This document shows, one piece after another, positions 51,739 to 60,315 of a DNA stretch of 64,000 bases. The position numbers and the translations under genes were made by a program. Origin of the DNA: Bacillota bacterium (GTDB lineage Bacteria > Bacillota > Clostridia > Oscillospirales > Ruminococcaceae). How positions within the stretch are numbered: position 1 is the stretch's first letter; every line of letters starts with the position of its first letter. The notes below the pieces were generated by a model. It made no database searches and was not told the origin of the DNA. It was given only the letters and a program-made list of their open reading frames with translations. Location: contig JAEZTV010000028.1 in assembly GCA_023421245.1 (NCBI GenBank), positions 57,559 to 121,558 on the forward strand, written 5' to 3'.

Positions 51739-52620
51739 TCAGTCCACTGTGATGCGCGCTGCAAGGTCCCCCATGTCTCGCGGGAGTGCGGCGTACAGGC
51801 GTACAGGCCGCCCCGTCACTTCGTTTGTAAACGATACCTCTGCGCAATGCAGCGCATGGCGTGAGATGTCGGTGCAGTCGCCGCCATACATGGTATCTCC
51901 CGCCAAGGGGGAACCGATGTGGGAAAGATGAACGCGTATCTGATGTGTGCGCCCCGTTTCGAGTGTAAGCGAGATAACGCTATAACCCTGCCCGCGCGCG
52001 GTTACCCTGTAGCGGGTGACGGCATGCCGTCCGTCATCACTGACAACGCGAATCTGGCGCTCGGGACACAACCTGCGGATGGGAGCGTTTATCATACCCG
52101 CTTCATCGGGCAGTTCACCGCACACGATGGCGATATAGCATTTTTGCACCTTACCGGAAAGCGTCGATGCAATGTGCCGGTTTTTTGCGACCACCACAAG
52201 CCCCGACGTGTCGCGATCGAGCCGGTTGATGGCGCGAAACACACTCCGCACGCCGGTTTTATTGCAGTGCGCGGCAAACACATTTGCCAGCGTGTCGGTC
52301 TGATGCTTCTTCGATTCGTGCACCGCAATCCCCGCGGGCTTATCATATACCACGATATCGGCATCTTCGTACACAATGGGTACGGTAATCTCTGTGTTGG
52401 GCACCGATTTCATCTCATCACGCGGCAGGCGGACGCATAACACATCGCCGCTGCTTACCCGCGCTACCACCGGCTGGGGCACACCGTTTACCGTAAGCAG
52501 TCCCATCTCTTTGCGAAGCTCGGTCATCATGCGGGCGGAAAAGCCGTGCACCCTTCGAAGATAGTCGCACGCACGGATGCCCTCGCGTCCATCCTCAATC
52601 ATATAGGTTAACGTGCGCAC
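51739..52620 (-). CDS. RluA family pseudouridine synthase
   Basis: ~293 residues from GTG 52620 (GGAGGAAGG upstream). S4-like N-terminal region (ACDYLRRVHGFSARMMTELRK), then the catalytic HRLDRxTSG motif as INRLDRDTSGLVVVAKN and the C-terminal ETGRTHQIRVHLSHIGSPLAGD. Isomerises uridine in rRNA (RluC/RluD type) or tRNA; the exact site cannot be assigned. Confidence 0.9.
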   Translation of the reverse strand: MRTLTYMIEDGREGIRACDYLRRVHGFSARMMTELRKEMGLLTVNGVPQPVVARVSSGDVLCVRLPRDEMKSVPNTEITVPIVYEDADIVVYDKPAGIAVHESKKHQTDTLANVFAAHCNKTGVRSVFRAINRLDRDTSGLVVVAKNRHIASTLSGKVQKCYIAIVCGELPDEAGMINAPIRRLCPERQIRVVSDDGRHAVTRYRVTARGQGYSVISLTLETGRTHQIRVHLSHIGSPLAGDTMYGGDCTDISRHALHCAEVSFTNEVTGRPVRLYAALPRDMGDLAARITVD

Positions 52621-52657
52621 AAGGCCTTCCTCCAACACAATTCATCACAAGCAGTGA

Positions 52658-53728
52658 TTATTTTACCTCGACCGTCCAGCCGAAGGTGTCCTCAATTTTA
52701 CCCCACTGGATACCGGTAAGGGTATCATACAGCCTCTGCGAAACCGAACCGATCTTACCGTCGTTGATAATCATAACCTTGTCCCCATACCGCAGATGGC
52801 CAACCGGCGAGATAACCGCGGCGGTGCCTGAGCCGAATACCTCTTTGAGCTCGCCGTTATCAAACGCCTGGGCAACCTCGTCAATAGATATGCGCCGCTC
52901 GGTGACTTTCATGCCCCAAGACCTTGCAATCTCAATGACGGATTTTCTTGTAATGCCCGAAAGTACACTGCCGCTAAGCTCTGGTGTGATAAGCTCGTCG
53001 CCGATAACAAAGAAGATGTTCATGGCGCCGACCTCTTCAATGTATTTGCGCTCAATACCGTCGAGCCACAGAACCTGTGAATAGTTCTGCTTTTCGGCCT
53101 CTGCCTGCCCCTTGAGAGACGCCGCATAGTTACCGCCTGTTTTTGCCATGCCGATGCCACCGCGTACCGCGCGGACATACTTGGACTCGACATAGATATT
53201 GACAGGGTTAAGCCCGCCCGGGTAGTACGCCCCAACGGGAGAAAGGATAACGATGTACAGATACTGCTTGCCCGGATGCACGCCGAGGAACGGGTCGACG
53301 GCGATGATAAACGGGCGGATGTACAAGCTGGTTCCGTCGGCGGTAGGAATCCAGTCTTTATCTACCTTAATAAGCTCAATAAGCGACCTAAGTGCAAACT
53401 CTTCATCAATGGGCGGAATAACCATGCGTTCGTTGGACAGGTTCAGGCGTTTAAAATTCTCTTGCGGGCGGAACAGCAGCACCCTGCCATCGGGCGCAGG
53501 GTATGCTTTGAGCCCTTCGAAGATCTCCTGCCCATAGTGAAGGCACATCGCGGCGGGATCAAGCATCAGCGAACCATGCGGTATAATGCGCGGGCTGTGC
53601 CAGCCCTGCCCTTCATCATAGTTCATAATAAACATATGGTCGGTAAAGTACCGACCAAAGCCAAGCTTTGATTGGTCTTGCGGTTTTTCTTTGGGTGCGG
53701 TGGTCAGCTTTCGCTCCAACTTGTTCAC
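52658..53728 (-). CDS. ilvE: Branched-chain amino acid aminotransferase
   Basis: 356 residues from GTG 53728 (GAGGGAG 7 bases upstream). Fold-type IV PLP enzyme: HYGQEIFEGLKAYPAPDG, RPFIIAVDPFLGV, the Lys region GIGMAKTGGNYAASL, and FGSGTAAVISPVG. Catalyses the last step of Leu, Ile and Val synthesis and the first of their breakdown. No T-box leader was found upstream. Single gene with its own promoter. Confidence 0.95.
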   Translation of the reverse strand: MNKLERKLTTAPKEKPQDQSKLGFGRYFTDHMFIMNYDEGQGWHSPRIIPHGSLMLDPAAMCLHYGQEIFEGLKAYPAPDGRVLLFRPQENFKRLNLSNERMVIPPIDEEFALRSLIELIKVDKDWIPTADGTSLYIRPFIIAVDPFLGVHPGKQYLYIVILSPVGAYYPGGLNPVNIYVESKYVRAVRGGIGMAKTGGNYAASLKGQAEAEKQNYSQVLWLDGIERKYIEEVGAMNIFFVIGDELITPELSGSVLSGITRKSVIEIARSWGMKVTERRISIDEVAQAFDNGELKEVFGSGTAAVISPVGHLRYGDKVMIINDGKIGSVSQRLYDTLTGIQWGKIEDTFGWTVEVK

Positions 53729-53783
53729 AGAAATCTCCCTCTTCCTCTGGCTTTGCCATAACGTCAGTGAATAAATATAATAC

Positions 53784-53812
53784 AGTATACCACGCCCAAT
53801 GCATTTTTTCAA
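53784..53812 (-). promoter_or_regulatory. Sigma-A type promoter of ilvE
   Basis: On the - strand: TTGAAA (53807-53812), 17-base spacer, TATACT (53784-53789). Confidence 0.8.
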
Positions 53813-53922
53813 CGCAAAAGGTTAACAGTTGCCTCGGGCTTTTGGCCGCCTGTCTTGTTTGTATAAGCAATGGAATACTTGCCCATACTTTATGCATACA
53901 ATACAAAGAGAGGCGGTAGCAT

Positions 53923-54162
53923 ATGGAGTTTACCACGCAATTCCCCAAGGCCTTCAGGTCAAATAAGCCGCATCCGCAGGCGCACTACGCCGCGGAGCTT
54001 GTGGAGATAACACAGCGTATGCGTGAGGTGGAGGATCGGTTTAACCTTTGCTGCGACCCCGATCTCACCGAGGCATGCATCTATGAAATGCGTGCGCTCC
54101 ACGCAAGATACAGCAGTGTGCTCAAGCAGGCGCGGGACGAGGACCTAAGCGCCGAGGTATAG
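53923..54162 (+). CDS. DUF2508 (YaaL-like) protein
   Basis: 79 residues, AGAGGCGG before ATG. Pattern ELVEITQRMREVEDRFNLCCDPDLTEACIYEMRALHARYSSVLKQARDE is DUF2508 (quoted as its parts EVEDRFNLCCDPDL and EMRALHARYSSVLKQA). Commonly found between recR and bofA; here recR is missing but bofA follows, supporting the identity. Confidence 0.8.
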   Translation: MEFTTQFPKAFRSNKPHPQAHYAAELVEITQRMREVEDRFNLCCDPDLTEACIYEMRALHARYSSVLKQARDEDLSAEV

Positions 54163-54213
54163 CATAACGATAAAGCATAGGCACCACAAGACAACAGTAT
54201 GAGGTGAAACGGT

Positions 54214-54480
54214 ATGACATCGGCACAGATCGTGTGGCTTGGGCTGGATATCCTTCTGGGCATCCTTCTGATTGTGGGGTGCAAAAAGATGAAGGCATCC
54301 TTTCGCGGATGGTTGTTGTGTGCCGTACTGGGATTTGCAGGGCTTTTGGCCGTCACCTTCACCGCCGGATATACCGGCATTTCAATGAGCATTAACCCCT
54401 GCACCGCTGTAACCTCTGCCGTACTGGGGCTGCCGGGGGTTATCCTAATGCTAGTGTTAAACCTTCTTCTTATGGTGTAA
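54214..54480 (+). CDS. bofA: Pro-sigma-K processing inhibitor BofA
   Basis: 88 residues, hydrophobic with two or three membrane helices. C-terminal GISMSINPCTAVTSAVLGLPGVILMLVL matches BofA (N..T.....ILG.PG.). In the mother cell BofA holds the SpoIVFB protease inactive until engulfment, timing sigma-K activation. Paired with DUF2508 as in other spore formers. Confidence 0.85.
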   Translation: MTSAQIVWLGLDILLGILLIVGCKKMKASFRGWLLCAVLGFAGLLAVTFTAGYTGISMSINPCTAVTSAVLGLPGVILMLVLNLLLMV

Positions 54481-54634
54481 TAGTAATAACTGCAAATAGT
54501 TATTACGCGGGATGTTGAGGATGCCGACCCCTGCAACATGGCGTTACTTATGGTCTAACAGCTGCAGGCATAGCTAACCTTCGCTTTTCTCTATTTCTTT
54601 ATGCCCAGCGGCTCATCGCTTGCGCGGTAAAGGT

Positions 54635-54659
54635 CCTTCCCTTGCGGGGAGGGCTTTTT
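54635..54659 (+). terminator. Intrinsic terminator downstream of bofA
   Basis: Stem CCTTCCC / GGGGAGG (one G-T) with loop TTGC, followed by GCTTTTTC. Confidence 0.75.
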
Positions 54660-54706
54660 CTGTAAAAACCCGTAAGCGCAGCCCGCAAACCGGTTGAACA
54701 AACACG

Positions 54707-54735
54707 TTGCAGTCAATTCTTAAATACGGTATAAT
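54707..54735 (+). promoter_or_regulatory. Sigma-A type promoter inside the hairpin-rich region
   Basis: TTGCAG (54707-54712), 17-base spacer, TATAAT (54730-54735). The -10 box forms the left arm of an inverted repeat (54727-54759). Transcription would give a ~385-nt leader before the gene at 55128, or a separate small RNA. Confidence 0.65.
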
Positions 54736-55127
54736 AGCCGCAAGACGGTTATTATGCCGTTTATTCTTAATGCCCCGCCTGCGACTATGGGCGATTATAC
54801 CATCCACACGTTGTGTTCATGGTATAATAAACCCGCACTGTCTGTAGAGCAGCCATTGCTCGCGCTTTGTGCGGTCTGTGCCGTATGACGGCACGGAGGA
54901 TTAATCTCATTGAGAAACCACGTATGCGCCGGTATCCGGCGCTTTCGAGGCAAAGCTGCGCACAAAACGGATATTATACGCTTTATGCCCAACGGCTCAC
55001 CGCTTACGCGGTAACCGCCTTTTGATGGGCGGTTATATCATAAACGCTCCGCATTTATGATATAATAAGGGTTGTTTACATACAAAAATGCAGAATATCA
55101 CACCGAACAACGATGGGAGATACTTAT

Positions 55128-55556
55128 ATGCCATACAGTGTAAAATGGGGGCAAAACGATGCCGTATTTCAGGATGCGGCATCACTCCGCACCGAGGTGT
55201 TTGTGATCGAGCAGGGCTTTGCGGAGGAGTTTGACGAAACCGACAAGACTGCGCTTCATATGGTCATTTACGACCACGAGAACATCCCTGTTGCAACGGG
55301 CAGACTATTTGAGGAAACGGGCGGTACCTGGCACATTGGCCGCATCTGTACACCCAGTCGGCAGCGCGGCACGGGGCTTGGGCGCATGATTGTTGAGCAG
55401 CTTGAGAAAAAGGCCGTAGCGCTTGGCGCAAAACACATTATATTAGGCGCACAGACTCGTGTGCAGGGCTTTTACGAGACACTCGGCTATCGGGTATGCG
55501 GCGAGGAATATTTAGAGGAATACTGCCCGCATATCCCGATGGAAAAGCGATTTTAA
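55128..55556 (+). CDS. GNAT family N-acetyltransferase (ElaA-like)
   Basis: 142 residues from ATG 55128 (GGGAG 8 bases upstream); ATG 55113 is less likely. DAASLRTEVFVIEQGFAEEFDETDKTALHMV start, acetyl-CoA loop PSRQRGTGLGRMIVEQL, and FYETLGYRVCGEEYLEE end. This is the ElaA/YjcF type that begins with an 'R..VF..EQ' motif. Substrate unknown. Confidence 0.85.
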   Translation: MPYSVKWGQNDAVFQDAASLRTEVFVIEQGFAEEFDETDKTALHMVIYDHENIPVATGRLFEETGGTWHIGRICTPSRQRGTGLGRMIVEQLEKKAVALGAKHIILGAQTRVQGFYETLGYRVCGEEYLEEYCPHIPMEKRF

Positions 55557-55577
55557 TACATCCGAAACGAGGGGTTT

Positions 55578-56264
55578 ATGATGAAGACAATCGGTGTTAT
55601 CGGCGCGATGCAAAGCGAGGTTGTGCTGCTGACCGAGGCGCTTGCACATGGTGAGCAAAAGGAATATGCCCACACTGCCTTTGTGACAGGCATCTACGGT
55701 AAAAACCGGCTCGTTGCCGCGTGCAGCGGTATTGGCAAGGTAAACAGCGCGTGTACGGCACAGATTATGATTGACCGCTTTGGTGTAGACTGCATCATCA
55801 ACACCGGTATTGCCGGCGGTCTTTCCGACGGAGTGCGGATAGGGGATGTGGTAATATCCGACACGGTGACCTACCACGACTTTACGCTGCGTTTTTTAAC
55901 CTACCGCTATCCCTTCACCGAGCAGTTTCAAGCGGACGAGCGTCTGACGGATGCTGCAAAGGCCGCGTGCGATGCGGTGGGCGATATCACATATTATCAC
56001 AAGAATATTGTATCCGGCGATCAGTTTGTAACCGACCGCGCGCTCAAAGACAGCATCCGCAAATACTCCGATGCCTATTGTGTTGAAATGGAGGGTGCAG
56101 CCATCGCGCATGCTTGTGCAATGAACGATGTGCCGTTTGTGGTGATCCGCACCATCTCCGACAACGCCGACGACGAGGCTACGGTAACGTTTGATGAGTT
56201 TGCCGAACAGACTGCAAGAGTATCTGCGCGGATTGTGCTTGCAATGGCGGGTGACTTTGGCTGA
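55578..56264 (+). CDS. mtnN: 5'-methylthioadenosine/S-adenosylhomocysteine nucleosidase
   Basis: 228 residues. Start MKTIGVIGAMQSEV with the catalytic Glu, SGIGKVNSACTAQ, NTGIAGGL, EMEGAAIAHAC, and the catalytic Asp in TISDNADDE. Cleaves MTA and SAH to recycle methionine and purine and to relieve methyltransferases. AGGGG before ATG. Followed by bioY after ~55 bases. Confidence 0.96.
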   Translation: MMKTIGVIGAMQSEVVLLTEALAHGEQKEYAHTAFVTGIYGKNRLVAACSGIGKVNSACTAQIMIDRFGVDCIINTGIAGGLSDGVRIGDVVISDTVTYHDFTLRFLTYRYPFTEQFQADERLTDAAKAACDAVGDITYYHKNIVSGDQFVTDRALKDSIRKYSDAYCVEMEGAAIAHACAMNDVPFVVIRTISDNADDEATVTFDEFAEQTARVSARIVLAMAGDFG

Positions 56265-56319
56265 GTATGCGGCCTTACGCCGTCTTTGATTTAATGGAAA
56301 AAGGAATGGTATCGTTTTG

Positions 56320-56859
56320 ATGAAATCAACAGCTTCCGGACAAAGCACCAAAGCGCTGGTATTGTGCGCACTTTTTGCTGCTGTAACCGCGGTGCTTTCG
56401 CAGCTCTCTCTTCCCCTGCCCTTCACACCCGTTCCGATTAACCTTGCCACACTTGCCGTGTTTGCAGCGGGCGGGCTGCTGGGGCCTGTATACGGCGCGG
56501 TAAGTCTGGTCGTTTATGTTGTGCTTGGCGCGGCAGGCCTGCCTGTGTTTGCACAGTTTTCGGGAGGCATCGGTATCTTGATAGGACCGACGGGTGGCTA
56601 CATAATGGGATATATTGCGGCAGCAGCCATGACCGGATGGATTGCTAAACGCTTGCAGCGTCAGTTTTGGGGCAATGTGCTTGCTATGACCGCGGGGCTT
56701 GCCGTTTGTTATGCAATGGGCACCGCGTGGTTTATGTTCAGTACCAAAACGGGGCTTTGGGCGGCACTTGGCATGTGTGTTCTGCCCTTTTTGATTGGTG
56801 ACGCACTTAAGATACTTTGTGCGGCATTTCTGGTAAACCGCCTTGCACGCCATGTTTAG
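56320..56859 (+). CDS. bioY: Biotin transporter BioY (ECF S component)
   Basis: 179 residues, six membrane helices. Family motifs PVPINLATLAVFAAGGLLGPVYG, GAAGLPVFAQFSGGIGILIGPTGGYIMGY. Binds biotin and works with a shared ECF module located elsewhere. No BirA operator seen upstream. Confidence 0.95.
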   Translation: MKSTASGQSTKALVLCALFAAVTAVLSQLSLPLPFTPVPINLATLAVFAAGGLLGPVYGAVSLVVYVVLGAAGLPVFAQFSGGIGILIGPTGGYIMGYIAAAAMTGWIAKRLQRQFWGNVLAMTAGLAVCYAMGTAWFMFSTKTGLWAALGMCVLPFLIGDALKILCAAFLVNRLARHV

Positions 56860-57250
56860 TGACCCGATTACGCTGCGCCCGCATCATATCCTTTGCATCG
56901 CGCATTTTGTGGGGCGTGGATATGATGCCCCGTTTACAGCAAACATGACCAGAGTTATTGACTATCTTCACAAAGAAAATCCGCCGGTGAAGCTCGTGCT
57001 TGGTGCTGACATCATATGCAGTGCCTGCCCGCACAACCATGCCGGCATATGCACACACACAAAAAAGGTCGCGCTGTATGATACGCGCTGCTTAAGCCTG
57101 TGCGGGCTGAGCGCCGATGATACTCTTGACTGGCGGCAATTGCAGGATACGGCAAGGCGCAGCATTCTTGACGCCGGGCTCCTGTGCAGGGTATGCGACG
57201 GCTGCGGATGGTTTGAACTTTGCCAAGGCGTGCATCGCAAATGTTTGTAA
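56852..57250 (+). CDS. DUF1284 domain protein (predicted Fe-S or Zn protein)
   Basis: 132 residues from ATG 56852 (a TTG at 56843 is possible), overlapping bioY by 8 bases. LRPHHILCIAHFVGRGYD at the N-terminus is the DUF1284 signature. Cysteines in ICSACPHNHAGICTH and LLCRVCDGCGWFELC may bind a metal or cluster. Function unknown. Confidence 0.85.
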   Translation: MFSDPITLRPHHILCIAHFVGRGYDAPFTANMTRVIDYLHKENPPVKLVLGADIICSACPHNHAGICTHTKKVALYDTRCLSLCGLSADDTLDWRQLQDTARRSILDAGLLCRVCDGCGWFELCQGVHRKCL

Positions 57251-57285
57251 TGGGTAAATGCGCAACAACAAGCCAATCACCAAAT

Positions 57286-57319
57286 AAAAAGAGCATGGAC
57301 GACGCGCCATGCTCTTTTT
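57286..57319. terminator. Bidirectional terminator between DUF1284 gene and rnpB
   Basis: AAAAAGAGCATGG / CCATGCTCTTTTT, 13-bp stem with an 8-base loop; A and T tracts on both sides serve both convergent transcripts. Confidence 0.92.
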
Positions 57320-57322
57320 ATT

Positions 57323-57663
57323 GCGACTAAACCTATAAGCCGAGTTCTGTATTTGACTGTAATCTGTCTGGGCCCCTCGTTGCCGCAGGGGCTCAAGCCA
57401 CCCTTCTGGGAATGCCGGGCCGGCTTATCTCCCATGTCGGTGTTGCTCCGGATAGGGTTTGCAGGGCCGCGCAGTCGCCTGCGCGCCGGTGAGCTCTTAC
57501 CTCACCTTTCCACCCTTACCGCAAAATGCGGCGGTATATCTCTGTTGCACTTTCCCTAGAGTCGCCTCCGGCGGCCGTTAGCCGTTATCCTTGCCCTGTG
57601 GAGCTCGGACTTTCCTCACACGTATGCCGCAAAGCACACGGCGCCACAGTCTGGTTTACTCGC
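57323..57663 (-). ncRNA. rnpB: RNase P RNA, bacterial class A
   Basis: About 341 nt on the - strand. Conserved landmarks: GAGGAAAGTCCGAGCTCCAC near the 5' end and ACAGAACTCGGCTTATAGGT at the 3' end (P4 arms). The ends pair as P1: GCGA-G-TAAACC with GGTTTA-G-TCGC, which sets the coordinates. Catalytic RNA that matures tRNA 5' ends. The gene has a terminator directly after it. Confidence 0.93.
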
Positions 57664-57703
57664 ATAGTATAGTTTAACGGCAATAGCACAGTTTGTCAAA
57701 CAA

Positions 57704-57743
57704 AAAAATACCGGAAGACGGCTTGGCATCTTCCGGTATTTTT
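57704..57743 (-). terminator. Intrinsic terminator after the zinc-ribbon/TM2 gene
   Basis: AAAAATACCGGAAGA / TCTTCCGGTATTTTT, 15-bp stem with a 10-base loop. T-rich on the - strand. Confidence 0.92.
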
Positions 57744-57760
57744 GATTGGTCAAAATGGAA

Positions 57761-58177
57761 TTACTCTTTGAGCGGCATACCCTTTGCGTCAACATTTGCG
57801 CTGCCGGTAAGAATCATAATACCCTCAATCAGACCCCATATGCCGGAAACAACGGCAAGGATACCGCAGCTGAGAACCGAAATAAGCAGCTGAGCAAGAG
57901 CTTTGCCGGTAAAACCAAGATAGAAGTTATGTATGCCAAGTGAGCCGAGGAAGATGCCCAGAAGACCCGCCGCAAGTTTGCTCTTCTGCTCTACACCCGC
58001 AGGAGGTACCGGCTGACCCGAAAGCTGATAGCCGCATTTTACGCACACCACCGCCAGAGGATCACTCTGCTGTGCGCAGTTCGGGCAATAGCCTGTGCCA
58101 ACCCCTACCTGAGCACCACACTGTGTACAAACACTCGCACCCTGAAATAATTCGTTGCCGCAGTTTTTGCAATACAT
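57761..58177 (-). CDS. Zinc-ribbon plus TM2-domain membrane protein
   Basis: 138 residues from ATG 58177. Two zinc ribbons (YCKNCG...VCTQCG and YCPNCA...VCVKCG) in the first ~60 residues, then a TM2 domain (KSKLAAGLLGIFLGSLGIHNFYLGF) with two helices. Widespread in Clostridia; function unknown. Confidence 0.9.
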   Translation of the reverse strand: MYCKNCGNELFQGASVCTQCGAQVGVGTGYCPNCAQQSDPLAVVCVKCGYQLSGQPVPPAGVEQKSKLAAGLLGIFLGSLGIHNFYLGFTGKALAQLLISVLSCGILAVVSGIWGLIEGIMILTGSANVDAKGMPLKE

Positions 58178-58326
58178 TCCATCACCCATTCCGCCGCTGT
58201 GCACCGGCATTTATATTTTGGTAACATAAGGTTCCGCTTTACGCACAGGTTATAGCAGAACCCCGAGCCTGCTGCCAGACGGACAGCCGAAATAACGGCA
58301 AGCCGCCATGTATAATACTAGAAATG

Positions 58327-58355
58327 AGTATAGCACATTAAATGGTCAAATTCAA
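58327..58355 (-). promoter_or_regulatory. Sigma-A type promoter of the zinc-ribbon/TM2 gene
   Basis: On the - strand: TTGAAT (58350-58355), 17-base spacer, TATACT (58327-58332). Confidence 0.7.
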
Positions 58356-58714
58356 GAAGTGAACACAAGGGAATCCCATATATTTGTTAGTTCTTTTGGC
58401 TTTATGTTCAACAACCTTTAAAAGGGAAATGCTTGCAGGTGCGCGGATTTTTGTGCGGCGTGCGCAATGTATGCAGGGTTGTTGCCGTTTATATCCGGTT
58501 ACCATGCAATTGGGCATGTGACAGGGTTTACCCGCCGCACTAAAACAAAGATTTGTTTTTAGGGCAATCGGCTATACCGTATTAGAGAGCCTGAAGATGA
58601 CAGCTCGCATAAACCATTGATTTCATGCGAGTGACAGTAGTGTAAAATATTAGTATTTTACTTCTATATTTACCATTTAGCGTAATTAAAAGTTAAAAAA
58701 AGTTAAAAAAAATA

Positions 58715-58743
58715 TTGCAATGACCCCCAAAAGCAATTATAAT
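58715..58743 (+). promoter_or_regulatory. Sigma-A type promoter of gdhA
   Basis: TTGCAA (58715-58720), 17-base spacer, TATAAT (58738-58743), 31 bases before the ATG; preceded by two AAGTTAAAAA repeats. Confidence 0.88.
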
Positions 58744-58774
58744 ATAACCTACAAACCATAGAGGGGGGACTAAC

Positions 58775-60127
58775 ATGACATTTAACAACGCGTACATTCA
58801 AAGCGTATACGACAAGGTCGTATACAGAAATTCCGGTGAGCCGGAATTTTTACAGGCCATAAAAGAAGTGCTGGAATCGCTTGAGCCTGTTTTCGAAAAA
58901 AGACCCGACTTGGTGAAAGCCGGAATAGCCGATAGAATTGTAGAGCCTGAGCGGCTCATCTATTTCCGTGTTTCGTGGGTTGACGACAGCGGTAAGGTGC
59001 AGGTTAACCGCGGTTACCGTGTACAGTTTAATTCTGCCATCGGGCCATATAAGGGAGGGCTCCGTTTTCACCCATCGGTAACGGCATCGGTGATTAAGTT
59101 TTTGGGCTTTGAGCAGATATTTAAAAACAGCTTGACCGGCCTTCCCATAGGCGGCGGCAAGGGCGGTTCGGACTTTGACCCAAAGGGCAAGTCGGACGGT
59201 GAGGTAATGCGCTTTTGCCAGAGCTTTATGACCGAGCTTAGCAAGCATATCGGCGCAGATACCGACGTGCCTGCGGGCGATATCGGTGTGGGCGGCCGCG
59301 AGATCGGCTTTATGTACGGTCAATACAAGCGCCTGCGCAACGAGTTTACCGGTGTATTAACGGGCAAAGGCCTTACATACGGCGGCTCGCTTGCCAGAAC
59401 CGAGGCTACCGGATACGGTCTGTTGTACTTTACCGATGAGATGCTGCGCTGTATGAAAAACGAGAGCTTCCGCGGAAAAACCGTTGTAATCTCAGGCTCG
59501 GGTAATGTTGCCATCTACGCGGCGCAAAAGGCGGCCGAGTTTGGCGCACGGGTTGTTGCGCTATCCGATTCCTGCGGCTATATCTATGATGCAAACGGCA
59601 TCAACCTTGATGTTGTAAAGCAGATTAAGGAAGTGGAGCGCGGGAGAATCTCTGAGTATGCATCACTTGTGGCAGGGGCACAGTACCATGAGGGATGCAG
59701 AGATATCTGGAGCATCCCATGCGATATTGCACTGCCTTGCGCTACCCAAAACGAGCTGGACGAGGGCGCCGCAGATACGCTGATTGCAAACGACGTTATT
59801 GCGGTTGCAGAGGGCGCAAACATGCCCTGTACCCCCGAGGCGGTGGAGCGCTTCTTGAAGGCGGGCGTGCTATTTGGGCCTGCCAAAGCGGCAAACGCCG
59901 GTGGTGTTGCGACCTCAGGTCTTGAGATGAGCCAGAACTCAATGCGTTATTCCTGGACGTTTGAAGAGGTGGACGCAAAGCTCAAGGAGATTATGAGGAA
60001 TATCTTCCACAACTCCTTTGATGCGGCTGCCGAGTACGGCTTTGAAGGAAACCTTGTAGCAGGCGCGAACATTGCGGGCTTCTTAAAGGTTGCCGAAGCC
60101 ATGAAGGCTGAGGGAATCTCCTACTAA
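58775..60127 (+). CDS. gdhA: NADP-type glutamate dehydrogenase
   Basis: 450 residues, the length of the hexameric bacterial class. GAGGGGGGAC before ATG. Substrate-binding GPYKGGLRFHPSVTAS, catalytic Lys in PIGGGKGGSDFDPKGKSD, DVPAGDIGVGGREIGFMYG, and Rossmann SGSGNVAIYAAQKA. Joins ammonium with 2-oxoglutarate. Coenzyme choice is inferred from the subfamily. Single gene with its own promoter and terminator. Confidence 0.96.
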   Translation: MTFNNAYIQSVYDKVVYRNSGEPEFLQAIKEVLESLEPVFEKRPDLVKAGIADRIVEPERLIYFRVSWVDDSGKVQVNRGYRVQFNSAIGPYKGGLRFHPSVTASVIKFLGFEQIFKNSLTGLPIGGGKGGSDFDPKGKSDGEVMRFCQSFMTELSKHIGADTDVPAGDIGVGGREIGFMYGQYKRLRNEFTGVLTGKGLTYGGSLARTEATGYGLLYFTDEMLRCMKNESFRGKTVVISGSGNVAIYAAQKAAEFGARVVALSDSCGYIYDANGINLDVVKQIKEVERGRISEYASLVAGAQYHEGCRDIWSIPCDIALPCATQNELDEGAADTLIANDVIAVAEGANMPCTPEAVERFLKAGVLFGPAKAANAGGVATSGLEMSQNSMRYSWTFEEVDAKLKEIMRNIFHNSFDAAAEYGFEGNLVAGANIAGFLKVAEAMKAEGISY

Positions 60128-60221
60128 TGCTAGTGTGTATGAAAAGCATAGACAAAGTATATCGTATAGTGTAAAACGATATAAAGGGTTCGCTGCATTT
60201 AGCATCTTTAAACACATTATT

Positions 60222-60260
60222 AACCGGCGGCTTTGATAGTCTCAAAGCCGCCGGTTTTTT
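60222..60260. terminator. Intrinsic terminator of gdhA (shared with rnr)
   Basis: 15-bp stem AACCGGCGGCTTTGA / complement with loop TAGTC, then TTTT. It lies between the convergent gdhA and rnr genes. Confidence 0.92.
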
Positions 60261-60315
60261 CGCTCACCCCTGCCATGATTTTTTTTGCGGAAGAGGCGAT
60301 TGTTTTAACGAACTG

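Larger units (their letters stand above)
54481..55127. other. 647-bp intergenic region with hairpin train, promoter and 34-nt direct repeat
   Basis: No protein gene. Inverted repeats in order: GTAATAACT/AGTTATTAC (54483-54506); ATGTTG/CAACAT (54512-54539); CCTTCCC/GGGGAGG with T-run (54635-54659); CGGTATAATAGCCG/CGGTTATTATGCCG (54727-54759, two G-T pairs); ATTATACCAT/ATGGTATAAT (54794-54828); GTGCCGT/ACGGCAC (54878-54894); GCGCCGG/CCGGCGC (54926-54942); AACCGCC/GGCGGTT (55013-55034); TTATATCATAAA/TTTATGATATAA (55033-55065). A 34-nt sequence is present twice (54597-54630, 54981-55014; 31 of 34 identical). Confidence 0.8.
58178..58774. other. 597-bp intergenic region between divergent genes
   Basis: Contains the - strand promoter at 58327-58355 and the gdhA promoter at 58715-58743. 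Between them are short inverted repeats: CATGC/GCATG (58503-58518), AAAACAAA-GA-TTTGTTTT (58542-58559), CTCGCAT/ATGCGAG (58604-58631), GTAAAATA-TTAG-TATTTTAC (58642-58661). No open frame worth calling. Confidence 0.6.

Noticed and set aside
53729..53922. T-box or other riboswitch ahead of ilvE
   Set aside because: Only ~55 bases lie between the predicted start site and the GTG; no T-box sequence or specifier stem is visible.
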